This document shows, piece by piece, positions 16,678 through 26,444 of a stretch of 64,000 nt of DNA. The notes below the pieces were generated by a model, which saw only the letters and a program-made list of their open reading frames with translations, searched no databases and was not told where the DNA came from. The position numbers and the translations under genes were made by a program. Within the stretch, counting starts at the first letter, position 1, and every line of letters begins with the position of its first letter. This stretch comes from an uncultured Eubacteriales bacterium (lineage in GTDB: Bacteria > Bacillota > Clostridia > Oscillospirales > Acutalibacteraceae), in contig CAKSHJ010000008.1 of the NCBI GenBank assembly GCA_934457095.1, positions 11,009 to 75,008 of the forward strand, read 5' to 3'.

Positions 16678-16700
16678 AGCTTTTGAAAGGAGCGTTTTTT

Positions 16701-16994
16701 ATGCTGGAAAATTTAGAACACGATTTGAAAAAAGTATTCTTAGCAGGCGTGGGCGCACTTGCCGTTACCGCCGAAAAATCGAAAACTATGATAGACACCC
16801 TTGTGCAAAAGGGCGCTCTTACCGTAGAACAGGGTAAATCTCTCAATGAGGAACTCAAGCACCATGCTCAGGAAAAACAGTCCGCCGTTTGCGCTGAAGC
16901 TTTGAGCCGAGATTTAGAGCATTTAACACCGGAGGACCTTGCAAAAGTAAAAGCAAAGCTTGCAGAGTTGGAAAACCAAAACAGCGGTCAATAA
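16701..16994 (+). CDS. Phasin-like small helical protein
   Basis: I place the start at ATG 16701, 9 bases after AAAGGAG, and not at the upstream TTG. The 97-residue product is helical and resembles the phasin/PhaF-like small proteins of Bacillota: LEHDLKKVFLAGVGALAVTA, then KSKTMIDTLVQKGALTVEQG. The C-terminus, LTPEDLAKVKAKLAELENQ, is a likely coiled coil. In other bacteria such proteins coat storage granules or act in stress; no polyhydroxyalkanoate synthase is visible here. Expression is probably controlled by the palindrome at 16654-16677. Confidence 0.65.
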   Translation: MLENLEHDLKKVFLAGVGALAVTAEKSKTMIDTLVQKGALTVEQGKSLNEELKHHAQEKQSAVCAEALSRDLEHLTPEDLAKVKAKLAELENQNSGQ

Positions 16995-17010
16995 AATTCC
17001 GCACCAGAAA

Positions 17011-17039
17011 AACACCGGTTTATATGCCGGTGTTTTTTT
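17011..17039. terminator. Bidirectional terminator
   Basis: AACACCGG (17011-17018) pairs with CCGGTGTT (17027-17034). T-runs follow on both strands, so it serves the phasin-like gene and the convergent ubiB-like gene. Confidence 0.85.
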
Positions 17040-17041
17040 CG

Positions 17042-18643
17042 TTACTGCTTATGTTTACGCATGATAAAGAATACCAAAATACCCGAAAGTACCGCTGCCA
17101 AACTATACCCAATTACCGCCAGCAAAGGCACATCTCCTACCATAGGGCGTATTTTTGTTAAACACAGCAAGCTGGAACCAATGACCAATGCCAAAATCAC
17201 AACAGCCCCTATCATGCGGTTCACCATGCTGTCCAAACGCCTGAGCGGCTCCTGCGAACCGCTTACGTCTAAATTCAGCTTGGTCTGCCCTTTCACCGTC
17301 ATTTGCAAAAGGTCAGAGAGTTGCCCCGGAATACCCGCCGCCTTATTCAAAACAGTATAAATACCCTTGCCGGTGCGCCTTAATGCTTTGTTCCAATCCA
17401 AATTTTTGAAAAATTCTCCGGAAATATGCGCGGCCAATATTTGCAAAAGATTAATCTCGGGCGCACAGTACAGCAGCACACCCTCTATGGTCATAACACC
17501 TCTGCCCAGCATGGTAACGCTCTGCGGCAGAATAATATGGTGCTTATTGGCAAGCTGCATGAATTCCTGAAATACCGCGCCTAAATTCATACTGCCCAAT
17601 TCCAAATTTCCGTAGCGAGAAACCATTTCTTCAATGTCTGTATACAGCAACGTATGGTCAATCGGTCGCTTTGCCGTACCCAACGTTAAAAATACATTTT
17701 TCAGTCGGTAAATATCGTTGTTTACAATCGCCGCCACCGCACCGCGGAACAATTCCTTATCCCGTCCCGACAAAGTACCCATCATGCCAAAATCCAACCA
17801 TGCAATTTTTCCATCGTTAATCCAAATATTTCCCGGGTGCGGGTCCGCATGAAAAAAAGCGTCGTCCAAAATTTGCTTTACATAATTTTCTGCCAATTTT
17901 TGCGCAATCTCCGTTAAATCATACCCCTGCTCCCTAAGCGCATCTCCATGGTCAATCGGTACGCCGCCCATGCGCTCCATAACCAAAACATGTCTTGTGG
18001 TCAAGTCGCAAAATACCTGTGGGTAGGTAATATAATCGATTCCGGAATTGCACTGTGCAAAGCGCAGCATATGGTCTTTTTCCATTAAAAAGTCCATTTC
18101 CTCCTTTGCTGTATTCCAAATTTCATCAATCACGGCCTTCAAATCCATCACATTTCCAATGCTGCTCACCATTTTTACCACGCTGATTGCACGCTTTAAA
18201 ATGGCAACGTCTCTTTCCATGGTTCGGTAAATATGCGGTCTTTGCACTTTAATTACCACCTGCTGTCCGTTTGGCAGAACAGCGGCATGTACCTGTGCAA
18301 TGGAAGCCGAACCCAAAGGCGTTTCTTCAATTTTGGCAAATTTTTCAGTATAAGGGCAACCGTATTCCTGCTCCAACACCGCACAAATTTCAGAAAATTC
18401 CAACGGTTTTGCATGTGTACGCAGCTTTGTCAATTCATCGCAATACGCTTTTGGCAGCATGTCCTGCCGCATGGAAAGAATCTGTCCTATTTTTACATAA
18501 GTCGGTCCCAAATCCTCTAAGATGCCATATAATTTTTGCGGCGTAAATCCCTTGTATAATCGGTATTTCCGCAATATTGTCAGCATCTCCCTCAACCGGG
18601 ACGCGTTCGATTTTGCCTTTTCCCTGTCAAATGTCTTGTGCAT
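17042..18643 (-). CDS. ABC1/UbiB-AarF family atypical kinase
   Basis: The 533-residue protein has the family marks: the KxGQ motif (VKIGQILSMRQDMLP, about 51-65), the alanine-rich loop LGSASIAQVHAAVL with the kinase lysine in VVIKVQRP, HADPHPGNI, and DFGMMG. Two C-terminal membrane helices (IGAVVILALVIGSSLLCL and VIGYSLAAVLSGILVFFI) anchor it. UbiB-type proteins support isoprenoid quinone or lipid metabolism; in an organism without clear ubiquinone genes the role is unknown. It is the last gene of the comEC-holA-rnmV operon and overlaps rnmV by 17 bases. Confidence 0.9.
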   Translation of the reverse strand: MHKTFDREKAKSNASRLREMLTILRKYRLYKGFTPQKLYGILEDLGPTYVKIGQILSMRQDMLPKAYCDELTKLRTHAKPLEFSEICAVLEQEYGCPYTEKFAKIEETPLGSASIAQVHAAVLPNGQQVVIKVQRPHIYRTMERDVAILKRAISVVKMVSSIGNVMDLKAVIDEIWNTAKEEMDFLMEKDHMLRFAQCNSGIDYITYPQVFCDLTTRHVLVMERMGGVPIDHGDALREQGYDLTEIAQKLAENYVKQILDDAFFHADPHPGNIWINDGKIAWLDFGMMGTLSGRDKELFRGAVAAIVNNDIYRLKNVFLTLGTAKRPIDHTLLYTDIEEMVSRYGNLELGSMNLGAVFQEFMQLANKHHIILPQSVTMLGRGVMTIEGVLLYCAPEINLLQILAAHISGEFFKNLDWNKALRRTGKGIYTVLNKAAGIPGQLSDLLQMTVKGQTKLNLDVSGSQEPLRRLDSMVNRMIGAVVILALVIGSSLLCLTKIRPMVGDVPLLAVIGYSLAAVLSGILVFFIMRKHKQ

Positions 18644-19256
18644 CGTCGTTCCCCTCCCTTATACTGTACTCCTCTGCCAAACAGCAAAATTCCTCATAGC
18701 TTACCAAACTGTTCACTGCATCTATCATCGCGCTCACACTTAAATGCTCCGGCAGTTTTAACTGTTTTAACAGTCGTTTTCTTTTTTGTGCGCTATGGTC
18801 TGTACCAAAAAAACCCAGCTCATAAAAAGTCTGTCTGCTAATTTGCCCGGCTGTATTTTTTTTCGGCATTTCTCCACTCTCCACAGTAACGCCGGCGGCA
18901 TAAAGCACACTCAGCAACACCTCTTTTTCCATGCCCTCCACGCCCAGCTTTCCCTCTTTGGAATACGCATTTTTTCTGGGCTCCTTTCCAAAAATATCCG
19001 GAATATACGCATGCTTGATTTGCTGTGCGGGAATACAGCCCTGCAAATAATTACGAATTACAAAACCGGCAGAATCGCTGTCGGTTAAAATCAGCAATCC
19101 CCTTGTGTCTGCCAATTTACGCAGCAAAGCCATCTGCTCTTTATCCTTAAAAATACGAAAGCCCCGTGTTTCCACAATCATACCCCGCACAAACGAGGAC
19201 AGCTTGATTTTATCGTATTTTCCCTCTACAATTATGACTTCCTTTACCGCAATCAA
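18627..19256 (-). CDS. rnmV: Ribonuclease M5
   Basis: The 209-residue protein has an N-terminal Toprim domain (VKEVIIVEGKYDKIKL with the catalytic glutamate, and LLILTDSDSAGF with the DxD) and the DUF4093 C-terminal domain (RQTFYELGFFG ... SAMIDAVNSLVSYEEF). RNase M5 matures 5S rRNA in Bacillota by double-strand cleavage. ATG 19256 overlaps the stop of holA in an ATGA. Length is normal for the family. Confidence 0.9.
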   Translation of the reverse strand: MIAVKEVIIVEGKYDKIKLSSFVRGMIVETRGFRIFKDKEQMALLRKLADTRGLLILTDSDSAGFVIRNYLQGCIPAQQIKHAYIPDIFGKEPRKNAYSKEGKLGVEGMEKEVLLSVLYAAGVTVESGEMPKKNTAGQISRQTFYELGFFGTDHSAQKRKRLLKQLKLPEHLSVSAMIDAVNSLVSYEEFCCLAEEYSIREGNDDAQDI

Positions 19257-20308
19257 TATATTTCCTCTTTTCCCGCAACGCTGCGCAATTTTGCCAAAAG
19301 CTGCTCCAAAATAAGCCGCCCCTCAGTGCGGGCGCTTTTCAGCGCAATATCGGCCTCAAGCAAAAGTTGTAAGCTCTGGCGCAACATCGTTACAGACAAA
19401 TTTGCGCTGTCCCGCTCGGCATACTTCAATTTAAACTCCTTGCCCTTATAGTCAAAATCCTGCACCAGCACCAAGGCGCTTTGTCCGCCTTGCACGCAGG
19501 CTCGCACACGGTACATATCAACATACGCCGCACCCAAAACCGCCAAAATAGCAATCGGCTCCTCATTTTGGTAAAACAAAATATCCAGCAGCGTATACGC
19601 CCGGTTATAATCCCCCCCCACAAGCGCATTTGCCAACAAAAATACCGTCGTTTCAAAATTACGCACCACGCAAAGTTCAATGGTTTCTCTGGTAATTTCA
19701 CCCTCCATGGTGTAAGCGCACAGCTTTTCCGTTTCATTGTACAAAGTCTGTAAATCACTGCCGCTTAAAAATATGATACGGCCGGCATTTTCCCAACTTA
19801 GCGTACAACCCCTTTTTTTCGCCGCTGCACACAATAATTTTTCCAGCTCCGCCTTGGTTTTATGCTGAAAAGATACTACAACGCCTACCTTTTTTACAGC
19901 AGTTATAAAACTGCCCCATTTGCCCGGCCGCTTTTCGTTAAAATTCAAATTCGGTAAATAAAATATCAAAATACAGCTTTTCGGCGGGTCTTTAAGCAAC
20001 TCTTTTATCGCGTCTATGTCGGCAACAGAACGTTTTTCTATATTAAAATCACTCACCGTCACGCATTTGTACTCACTCATAAACGGCAGTCCCTCGGCAG
20101 CGCGTACAATTTCCTCCACCTCTACAAAAGCACCGTCAAAACTTTGGTGGTTAAATTCCAAAAACTGCTCACCGGTCGCTTGTTCAATCAGCTTTTTTAC
20201 AGCCTTTTCCATCAGCATTTTTTCTTCTCCAATCAAAAAATAAACCGAAGAAAATTGCTTTTGCTCTATGCTTTTTTTCAACTCCTGTTCTGTGTATTCA
20301 GCCACCAA
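19253..20308 (-). CDS. holA: DNA polymerase III subunit delta
   Basis: The 351-residue product begins EQKQFSSVYFLIGEEKMLME, the usual delta start with the ATPase-like fold but no working P-loop. It shows CILIFYLPNLNFNEKRPGKW and the C-terminal ADIALKSARTEGRLILEQLLAKL, where the ring-binding collar domain ends. Delta opens the beta clamp for loading together with the DnaX complex, which is also encoded in this window. It overlaps comEC by 11 bases and rnmV by 4. Confidence 0.9.
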   Translation of the reverse strand: MVAEYTEQELKKSIEQKQFSSVYFLIGEEKMLMEKAVKKLIEQATGEQFLEFNHQSFDGAFVEVEEIVRAAEGLPFMSEYKCVTVSDFNIEKRSVADIDAIKELLKDPPKSCILIFYLPNLNFNEKRPGKWGSFITAVKKVGVVVSFQHKTKAELEKLLCAAAKKRGCTLSWENAGRIIFLSGSDLQTLYNETEKLCAYTMEGEITRETIELCVVRNFETTVFLLANALVGGDYNRAYTLLDILFYQNEEPIAILAVLGAAYVDMYRVRACVQGGQSALVLVQDFDYKGKEFKLKYAERDSANLSVTMLRQSLQLLLEADIALKSARTEGRLILEQLLAKLRSVAGKEEIY

Positions 20309-22550
20309 AATCCCTCCTTAATACAAGCTCTCGCTCCCGCCGTATATCCATATGTAAATTTCCCCTGCCGGCAGTCGCATACAGGCGTACATTGCCCGGT
20401 TGCATATATTTCACGGCATCTGCCATGCTCTGCCCCTCCATGGAAAGCACTGTAATAAACGCCTGCAAATACTCAGCATTTTGCGGTACCTTGTCGGTAA
20501 TCAGCACGTCTATCTCCCCCAATTCCTGCGTCAAATCAGCCAAATCATAGGTTCCGCTAACAATCAACAGCTTCAAATCACGTACCGTGAGCAGCGTATA
20601 ACCGCCGGTTGCCGTACCATACTGCTCTATTGTAATTTCATCGTTAAATCGAACCGCTGCACTCTTCTCATAATACGAGATTTCACCAATCCGTTCAAGA
20701 GATTTTTCCAAATCTGCCGCAAAATATTCTCCCTTTGGCAACAATAAACGCTCGGTTGAAAAGCTCTGCGCCAATTTTCCCAAATTGCGGTATTCCGCAT
20801 TTTCATCGCTCACCGCCTGCAAATAGGTAATTTCTCCAATGCCGTGTCCTTTCAAATACTGCGCTGTCACATAATTGCTGTACGCATTACAGCCAAGTAC
20901 CGCCGTTTGTCCACCGGCTGTCACCACAACCGAAAGTCCATCCGAAACATCCAGCACCGAAACCCGAATCGTATCGCGGTTGGCAAGCTGATAAGAAAAC
21001 ACTCCCGCTGCCAATAAAATAACCGAAAGCGCCATCACGGTTCGTATAAGCAATTTGCGCCTTGCCAAAAACAACGCTGTTGCAAGTAAAAACAAAGTCA
21101 TTGCCAGCCAAAGCAGCATAAAATCATAGTCGGCAGGAACAGTTGCAAATGGAATTTTGGCAAGCCAATGCGCTGCAAAAATTAAATATTTTGCAAGCAG
21201 TCCGGCAAGCAAAGCAAACGGCTTTGCTATAATATTCAGCGAAGGAATCGCCTCAAACAAAGCCGAAAATGCCGCAGTCGGCATCAATACGGTCGTTGGC
21301 GGAATCATAATTAAATTTGACAAAAATGCAAGCACCGAAAATGACGGAAATCCCAGCAACAGAATCGGCATAGCGCTTACGGTCACTGCCAATGAAGCCG
21401 AAACAGAGCCTGTCAGCCAACGCAAAAAGCGTTTGCCGCGGCGTATTTTAACCATTCTCTCCACAAAAAATCGCTCAATAGGTTTTGAAAGTAAAATCAA
21501 CCCCAGCGTAGATGCCACCGAAAGTAAAAAACCAAGGTCTGCAGCGGCATACGGGTTATAAAGGCACAAACTCAACACCGCAATCCCCAAAGAATTCAAC
21601 GCATCCGGTTTGCGCCCGAATAACATAGCTCCTAAAAATAACAGGCTCATCATTCCGCTGCGCATCACCGGGGGAGTAAAGCCGGTAATGGCCATAAAAC
21701 ACAGCACGCCAAAAGCAGTGATAATACAACTTATCCTGTGCGGCAAATGACAAAGTTTCAGCAGCTTTAACAATCCTTGAAAAATCACAGTCATATGCAA
21801 CCCCGAAACCACCAGTAAATGATAGGTTCCCGCCGTCTCAAAATCAGAACGTACCTGCTCGGTCAAACCGGTTTTGTCACCCAGCAAAACCGCCTTTGTT
21901 ACACCGGCTTCCTCCTTGGGCAGTAAGCGGTCCAGTGCGCTTTGCATGCTCTTTTTTGCCGCAAGTGCATAATAATACGGCGGTTTTTGAGCTGCCGGCA
22001 ATACTTCATAACCTTCATATTCATACAGGTATGCCCGCATATGAATCCGTTTTGCATAATCCGATTGCCGTAGAGAAAAGCCGTCCTGTTTGCCAAAACT
22101 TTGGTACAAATGCACCTTGCCGCTTATTTTGCCGTAAGCCTCTATCTCCAAAGCATTGCGGGCACTCATCAAAATTTTCCCGGGATTATACGGGTTTTCC
22201 TGCCCTTTTATCGTAATTTCGTCCACTCTCAGCGTATAATAAAATTTCCCGTTGCTTTCATAAGGCAACTCGCATAAAGTACCGGTAATGATAGCATCCT
22301 GCTCGGCAAGTTTGCAAAGCCGGTCAATTTTCCATACATGGTATCCGCCATAGCTGCCCAATGCAATCGCCGCTGTCAAACACGCTATCGGGAACACCCT
22401 TGCAAGGCGTAATTTGGGCGCCAACATGGTAACTCCAAACAGTAACAAAGCCGCACCACTTGCCCATAAGGCAAACATACTGCCAAAATAAATACAAACC
22501 GCCTGCACAGCTAAGTAAACAAAGCCTATCAGTGCAAACGGTCTAAACAT
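20298..22550 (-). CDS. comEC: ComEC/Rec2 DNA uptake channel with degenerate C-terminal domain
   Basis: The 750-residue membrane protein has the N-terminal OB-like domain (about 75-190), the Competence domain with many membrane helices and the signature GTYHLLVVSGLHMTVIF near 240, and a C-terminal beta-lactamase-like domain (about 520-750, TIRVSVLDVSDGLSVVVT). In that last domain the expected TH-x-D-x-DH metal site is replaced by YLQAVSDENAEYRNLGKL, so the nuclease activity is probably lost. ComEC carries single-stranded DNA across the membrane in natural transformation. The comEC-holA order is common in Bacillota. Confidence 0.9.
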   Translation of the reverse strand: MFRPFALIGFVYLAVQAVCIYFGSMFALWASGAALLLFGVTMLAPKLRLARVFPIACLTAAIALGSYGGYHVWKIDRLCKLAEQDAIITGTLCELPYESNGKFYYTLRVDEITIKGQENPYNPGKILMSARNALEIEAYGKISGKVHLYQSFGKQDGFSLRQSDYAKRIHMRAYLYEYEGYEVLPAAQKPPYYYALAAKKSMQSALDRLLPKEEAGVTKAVLLGDKTGLTEQVRSDFETAGTYHLLVVSGLHMTVIFQGLLKLLKLCHLPHRISCIITAFGVLCFMAITGFTPPVMRSGMMSLLFLGAMLFGRKPDALNSLGIAVLSLCLYNPYAAADLGFLLSVASTLGLILLSKPIERFFVERMVKIRRGKRFLRWLTGSVSASLAVTVSAMPILLLGFPSFSVLAFLSNLIMIPPTTVLMPTAAFSALFEAIPSLNIIAKPFALLAGLLAKYLIFAAHWLAKIPFATVPADYDFMLLWLAMTLFLLATALFLARRKLLIRTVMALSVILLAAGVFSYQLANRDTIRVSVLDVSDGLSVVVTAGGQTAVLGCNAYSNYVTAQYLKGHGIGEITYLQAVSDENAEYRNLGKLAQSFSTERLLLPKGEYFAADLEKSLERIGEISYYEKSAAVRFNDEITIEQYGTATGGYTLLTVRDLKLLIVSGTYDLADLTQELGEIDVLITDKVPQNAEYLQAFITVLSMEGQSMADAVKYMQPGNVRLYATAGRGNLHMDIRRERELVLRRDFGG

Positions 22551-22574
22551 AATAACCTCTCCCCTGTAAAAAGC

Positions 22575-23114
22575 CTATCGAAAAAATAACGGTAACTTCT
22601 GTATAAAAATAATATCGTCGCGCTCTGCGGCGTCGCCCTCGGCCAAAACAGCGGCACGCCCCACAATCTGTCCGGAAAATTGTGCAAGCAACTTTTCCAA
22701 TGCCAGCAACGACTCTCCGGTGCTAATCACATCATCCACAATCAGCACGCGTTTATTCTGCAGTTTATCATAATCTGCCTGCGCCAAATACAGCCGCTGC
22801 ACTCCTTTTGTGGTAATCGACCGAACCTCTGTAAATACAGGATTTTGCATATAGGCCTTCACACTTTTTCTGGCTACAATGTAGTCTCCGCAGCCAAGGC
22901 GCGCCATTTCGTGCGCCAAAGGAATGCTCTTGGTTTCCGGCGTTACAATCACATCGTGTTCCGGGCACAATTTTAACAACTCCTCTGCACAAACATGCGT
23001 CAGCTCCACATCGCCCAGCATCACAAAACCGGCAACGAACAGCGTTTCACTCACCGGACAAATCGGCAAATTGCGTACACAATCACCAATTTGAATTTGG
23101 TAGGTTTCCATCAT
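22575..23114 (-). CDS. Adenine phosphoribosyltransferase-like protein
   Basis: The 179-residue protein has the PRPP-binding signature RVLIVDDVISTGESLLALE around residue 122 and the type I phosphoribosyltransferase fold. VTPETKSIPLAHEMARLG near 58 matches the adenine/xanthine branch (apt/xpt-like). It would salvage a purine base with PRPP in the cytoplasm. It lies 24 bases upstream of comEC in the same direction and may be cotranscribed. The exact base is not settled from sequence. Confidence 0.8.
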   Translation of the reverse strand: MMETYQIQIGDCVRNLPICPVSETLFVAGFVMLGDVELTHVCAEELLKLCPEHDVIVTPETKSIPLAHEMARLGCGDYIVARKSVKAYMQNPVFTEVRSITTKGVQRLYLAQADYDKLQNKRVLIVDDVISTGESLLALEKLLAQFSGQIVGRAAVLAEGDAAERDDIIFIQKLPLFFR

Positions 23115-23148
23115 GTTACCACCCCTTTTCTATACAGCAAAAATAACT

Positions 23149-23487
23149 TTAGCCCGGCGGCCATGTCATAATGCGTCCGCCCAGCACATGAAAATGTATA
23201 TGATGCACGGTTTGTCCGCCGTGCTGTCCGCAGTTATTCACAATCCGAAAACCGTTTGTCAGCCCCAGCTGCGGGGCAATTTGTGCAACCACCTCATAAA
23301 TATGCGCAATGACCGCACTGTTTTCAGAGGTAATTTCCATTGCCGAGGCAATATGTACCTTGGGAATCACCAACACATGCACAGGAGCCTGCGGGTCTAA
23401 ATCCTCAAATGCAAGCACCGTTTCGTCCTCATATATTTTTTTACACGGCAACTCGCCGCGCGCAATTTTACAAAAAATACAGTCCAT
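23149..23487 (-). CDS. HIT family nucleotide-binding hydrolase
   Basis: The 112-residue protein starts CIFCKIARGELPCKKIYED, as bacterial Hint-type proteins do, with Cys-x-x-Cys at residues 4-7. It ends with the histidine triad HHIHFHVLGGR (H-x-H-x-H). Hint proteins hydrolyse purine nucleoside phosphoramidates. It follows alaS by 12 bases and precedes the phosphoribosyltransferase gene. Confidence 0.9.
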   Translation of the reverse strand: MDCIFCKIARGELPCKKIYEDETVLAFEDLDPQAPVHVLVIPKVHIASAMEITSENSAVIAHIYEVVAQIAPQLGLTNGFRIVNNCGQHGGQTVHHIHFHVLGGRIMTWPPG

Positions 23488-23499
23488 ATGCGTCCTCCT

Positions 23500-26133
23500 C
23501 TATTCCTTTATCATACCGGCCACAATACCCTCAACAGCCGCCAAAGCCTCGTCCAGCATATTCAAATTTTTTGCTCCCGCCATCGCATAATCCGGCTTGC
23601 CGCCGCCATTGCCGCCGGCAATCTGTGCCACCTGCTTTACAATTTGCCCCGCTTGCGCACCCTTTTGCTGCGCCTGTTTACCGGCAACCGCCGCAATCAC
23701 TGCTTTGCCATTGTCAATCCCCGCAAATACCGCAACCACATCCGGTTTATTTTCCTTTATTTTATCGCACATATTGCGCAAAGCATCTCCGCCCGTGCCG
23801 GAAAACATCGCCGTAATCACAGTTACCCCGGCAATTTTCTTGGCATTTTCAAACATACCGTCAATCTGCATCGCCGCCAATTTCGACTGCAAACTCTGCA
23901 CCATTTTATCCTTCTCTCGCAATTCGGCAGTAATTTGTTCGCATTTCTTAAGCAAATCATGCGGGTTATTCAATTTGAGTGCACCGGCAGCCAGTTCAAT
24001 CTCCCCTAAAGAACGCTCCAACAGTTGCATTACACCCATGCCGGTCACCGCCTGAATCCGCCGCACGCCCGCCGCCACAGAGCTTTCTGCCACAATTTTA
24101 AATAACCCGATTTTGGCCGTATTATCAATATGAGTCCCGCCGCACAACTCCTTAGAATAGTCGTCAATGGAAACCACACGCACCACATCGCCGTATTTCT
24201 CGCCAAATAAGGCCATAGCGCCCAATTTTTTGGCCTGCTCAATCGGCATTTCGGCACAAACCACAGGTATACCCATGCGAATTTCACGGTTTACCTCCTG
24301 CTCCACCTTTGCAATTTCCTCAGGCGTTAAAGCAGAAAAATGTGTAAAATCAAAGCGCACCTCTTTGTCGTTGACCATTTGACCGGCCTGTTCCACATGT
24401 GTACCCAAAACCCGGCGTAAAGCCGCCTGCAACAAATGCGCCGCCGTATGGTTGCACATAATATCTCTGCGCAAAGAATCATGTACGCTTGCGGTAACTT
24501 CATCGCCTTTACACAATTCTCCCCTTGCCACACAGGCATGGTGCAAAAACAATCCGGTCTGATTCTTGGTCGTATCGCTCACATGAAGTAAAGCATTCTC
24601 ACTTTTCAAAACGCCGCTATCGCCCACCTGACCGCCGCCTTGGGCATAAAACGGCGTTTTGTCCAGCACCACCAACACACGCTCTCCCTGTTCAGCCGCA
24701 GTAACCCGCCGCCCGTTCTTTACAATCGCCAGCACCTTAGCCTCGCTCTGCATTGCAGTATAGCCAATAAATTCCGTCGGCGCAAGCCCGTCAAGTATAT
24801 CGCCGTCACCAACCCATGCATCAGCCCCGGCATTTTTTCGGGCAGCTCTTGCGCGTTCCTTCTGCTCTTTCATCAAGCGGTAAAAAATATCCTCTGCCAC
24901 CGCCATACCGCGCTCAGCCAAAATCTCCTTGGTCAAATCCAACGGAAACCCATAGGTATCATTAAGCCGAAAAGCGTCCTCGCCGGAGAGCAAGGTGCTC
25001 TCGGCACGTTCAATCAATTTCTCCAAAAGCTGCAAGCCCTGATCAATGGTTTTGGCAAAGCTCTCCTCCTCGGCAGCAATCATTTTCAAAATCATATCCT
25101 GTTTTTCAGTCAATTCCGGGTAAGCCTGTCGATTCTCCGCAATAACCGTTTTTGCAACCTGTGCCAAAAAAGTATCTGTAATGCCCAACAACCTGCCATG
25201 CCGGGCAGCTCTGCGCAGCAAACGACGCAACACATAGCCGCGCCCTTCGTTAGAGGGCATTACACCATCGCCAATCATAAAGGTGGTGCTGCGAATGTGG
25301 TCGGTAATCACCCGCAAAGAAATATCGGTTTTCTCGTTGTGGCCATACTGCACACCCGCAATTTTGCTGATGTGCTTCATAATATTCTGCACCGTGTCCA
25401 CCAAAAACAGGTTGTCCACCCCCTGCATAATGCAGGCAAGGCGCTCCAACCCCATACCGGTGTCAATATTAGGGTGTTCAAGCGGCGTATAATTTCCGTT
25501 CCCATCATGTTCAAATTGCGTAAATACCAAATTCCAAAATTCCACATAACGGTCGCATTCGCAGCCAACACCACAAGTTGGGCTGCCGCAACTATACTGC
25601 TCACCGCGGTCAAAATATAGCTCCGAGCAAGGCCCGCACGGCCCTGCGCCATGCTCCCAAAAATTGTCCTCCTTACCAAGGCGCACAATCCGGTCAGGCA
25701 AAACCCCAACCTCTTTGGTCCAAATGTCAAAAGTCTCATCGTCGTCCTTGTAAACGGTAACCCAAACCCGGTCCTTGGGCAATTTCAATTCCTCAATCAC
25801 AAATTCCCACGCCCATTTGGTAATCTCATGCTTAAAATAATCTCCAAACGAAAAATTACCCAGCATCTCAAAAAATGTACCGTGCCGCGCAGTAATCCCC
25901 ACCCGTTCAATGTCAGGAGTGCGAATACACTTTTGACAGGTGGTCACCCGTTTGCTCGGCGGCGTCACCTCACCGGTAAAATATTTTTTCATCGGCGCCA
26001 TACCCGAGTTGATCAACAATAAGCTGTTGTCATCCTTGGGAATCAGCGAAAAACTGGGCAGTCTCAAATGCCCTTTCGCCTCAAAATAGCACAAAAATTT
26101 CTCTCTTAATTCATTTAAACCTGTCCATTCCAT
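23500..26133 (-). CDS. alaS: Alanine-tRNA ligase
   Basis: The 877-residue protein has the full bacterial domain order: class II catalytic core (LINSGMAPMKKYFTGE, GMGLERLACIMQGVDN), tRNA-recognition region, editing domain with the zinc site (HTAAHLLQAAL and CGGTHIDNT), and the DHHA1 C-Ala domain (GGGKPDYAMAGAKN near the end). The gene is preceded by a T-box leader and a consensus promoter, so it is induced when tRNA-Ala is uncharged. Confidence 0.98.
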   Translation of the reverse strand: MEWTGLNELREKFLCYFEAKGHLRLPSFSLIPKDDNSLLLINSGMAPMKKYFTGEVTPPSKRVTTCQKCIRTPDIERVGITARHGTFFEMLGNFSFGDYFKHEITKWAWEFVIEELKLPKDRVWVTVYKDDDETFDIWTKEVGVLPDRIVRLGKEDNFWEHGAGPCGPCSELYFDRGEQYSCGSPTCGVGCECDRYVEFWNLVFTQFEHDGNGNYTPLEHPNIDTGMGLERLACIMQGVDNLFLVDTVQNIMKHISKIAGVQYGHNEKTDISLRVITDHIRSTTFMIGDGVMPSNEGRGYVLRRLLRRAARHGRLLGITDTFLAQVAKTVIAENRQAYPELTEKQDMILKMIAAEEESFAKTIDQGLQLLEKLIERAESTLLSGEDAFRLNDTYGFPLDLTKEILAERGMAVAEDIFYRLMKEQKERARAARKNAGADAWVGDGDILDGLAPTEFIGYTAMQSEAKVLAIVKNGRRVTAAEQGERVLVVLDKTPFYAQGGGQVGDSGVLKSENALLHVSDTTKNQTGLFLHHACVARGELCKGDEVTASVHDSLRRDIMCNHTAAHLLQAALRRVLGTHVEQAGQMVNDKEVRFDFTHFSALTPEEIAKVEQEVNREIRMGIPVVCAEMPIEQAKKLGAMALFGEKYGDVVRVVSIDDYSKELCGGTHIDNTAKIGLFKIVAESSVAAGVRRIQAVTGMGVMQLLERSLGEIELAAGALKLNNPHDLLKKCEQITAELREKDKMVQSLQSKLAAMQIDGMFENAKKIAGVTVITAMFSGTGGDALRNMCDKIKENKPDVVAVFAGIDNGKAVIAAVAGKQAQQKGAQAGQIVKQVAQIAGGNGGGKPDYAMAGAKNLNMLDEALAAVEGIVAGMIKE

Positions 26134-26171
26134 ACAAAAACAACCTCTTTCATTGTCAAGTTCCCGGGCAT

Positions 26172-26438
26172 AAAAAACGGACTTCTCCCACCCACAAATG
26201 GGACGGAAAAGTCCGTGGTACCACCCAAATTGCGCTCTAAAAACGCCTCTCTAAATTCCTTAACGCGGAAAACGCTGCGATTCAACACCACAGAGCGTTG
26301 CCGAATAAACGACCGGAAAACCGGCTCAATGCGGCAGAATAACCACAGTTGCCTTCCAGCAAAATTCCAAACGGAATTTCAGCAACCTCTCTAAAGTAGC
26401 GCTGCACGCAAATTTTGTTTTCCCACGCTGCAAATATT
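26172..26438 (-). ncRNA. T-box riboswitch leader of alaS
   Basis: On the minus strand the T-box sequence GGGTGGTACCACGG lies at 26226-26213. It overlaps the 5' side of a terminator whose arms ACGGACTT and AAGTCCGT (26217-26172) are followed by TTTTTTATG. The T-box bulge can pair with the ACCA end of uncharged tRNA and form the antiterminator instead. The 200 bases upstream are the expected stem I region; I did not fix the specifier codon, which should be an alanine GCN. Confidence 0.9.
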
Positions 26439-26444
26439 AGCTTT

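Noticed and set aside
23600..25620. Long plus-strand frames across alaS (up to 326 codons)
   Set aside because: They are antisense shadows of alaS without ribosome binding sites or recognisable domains.
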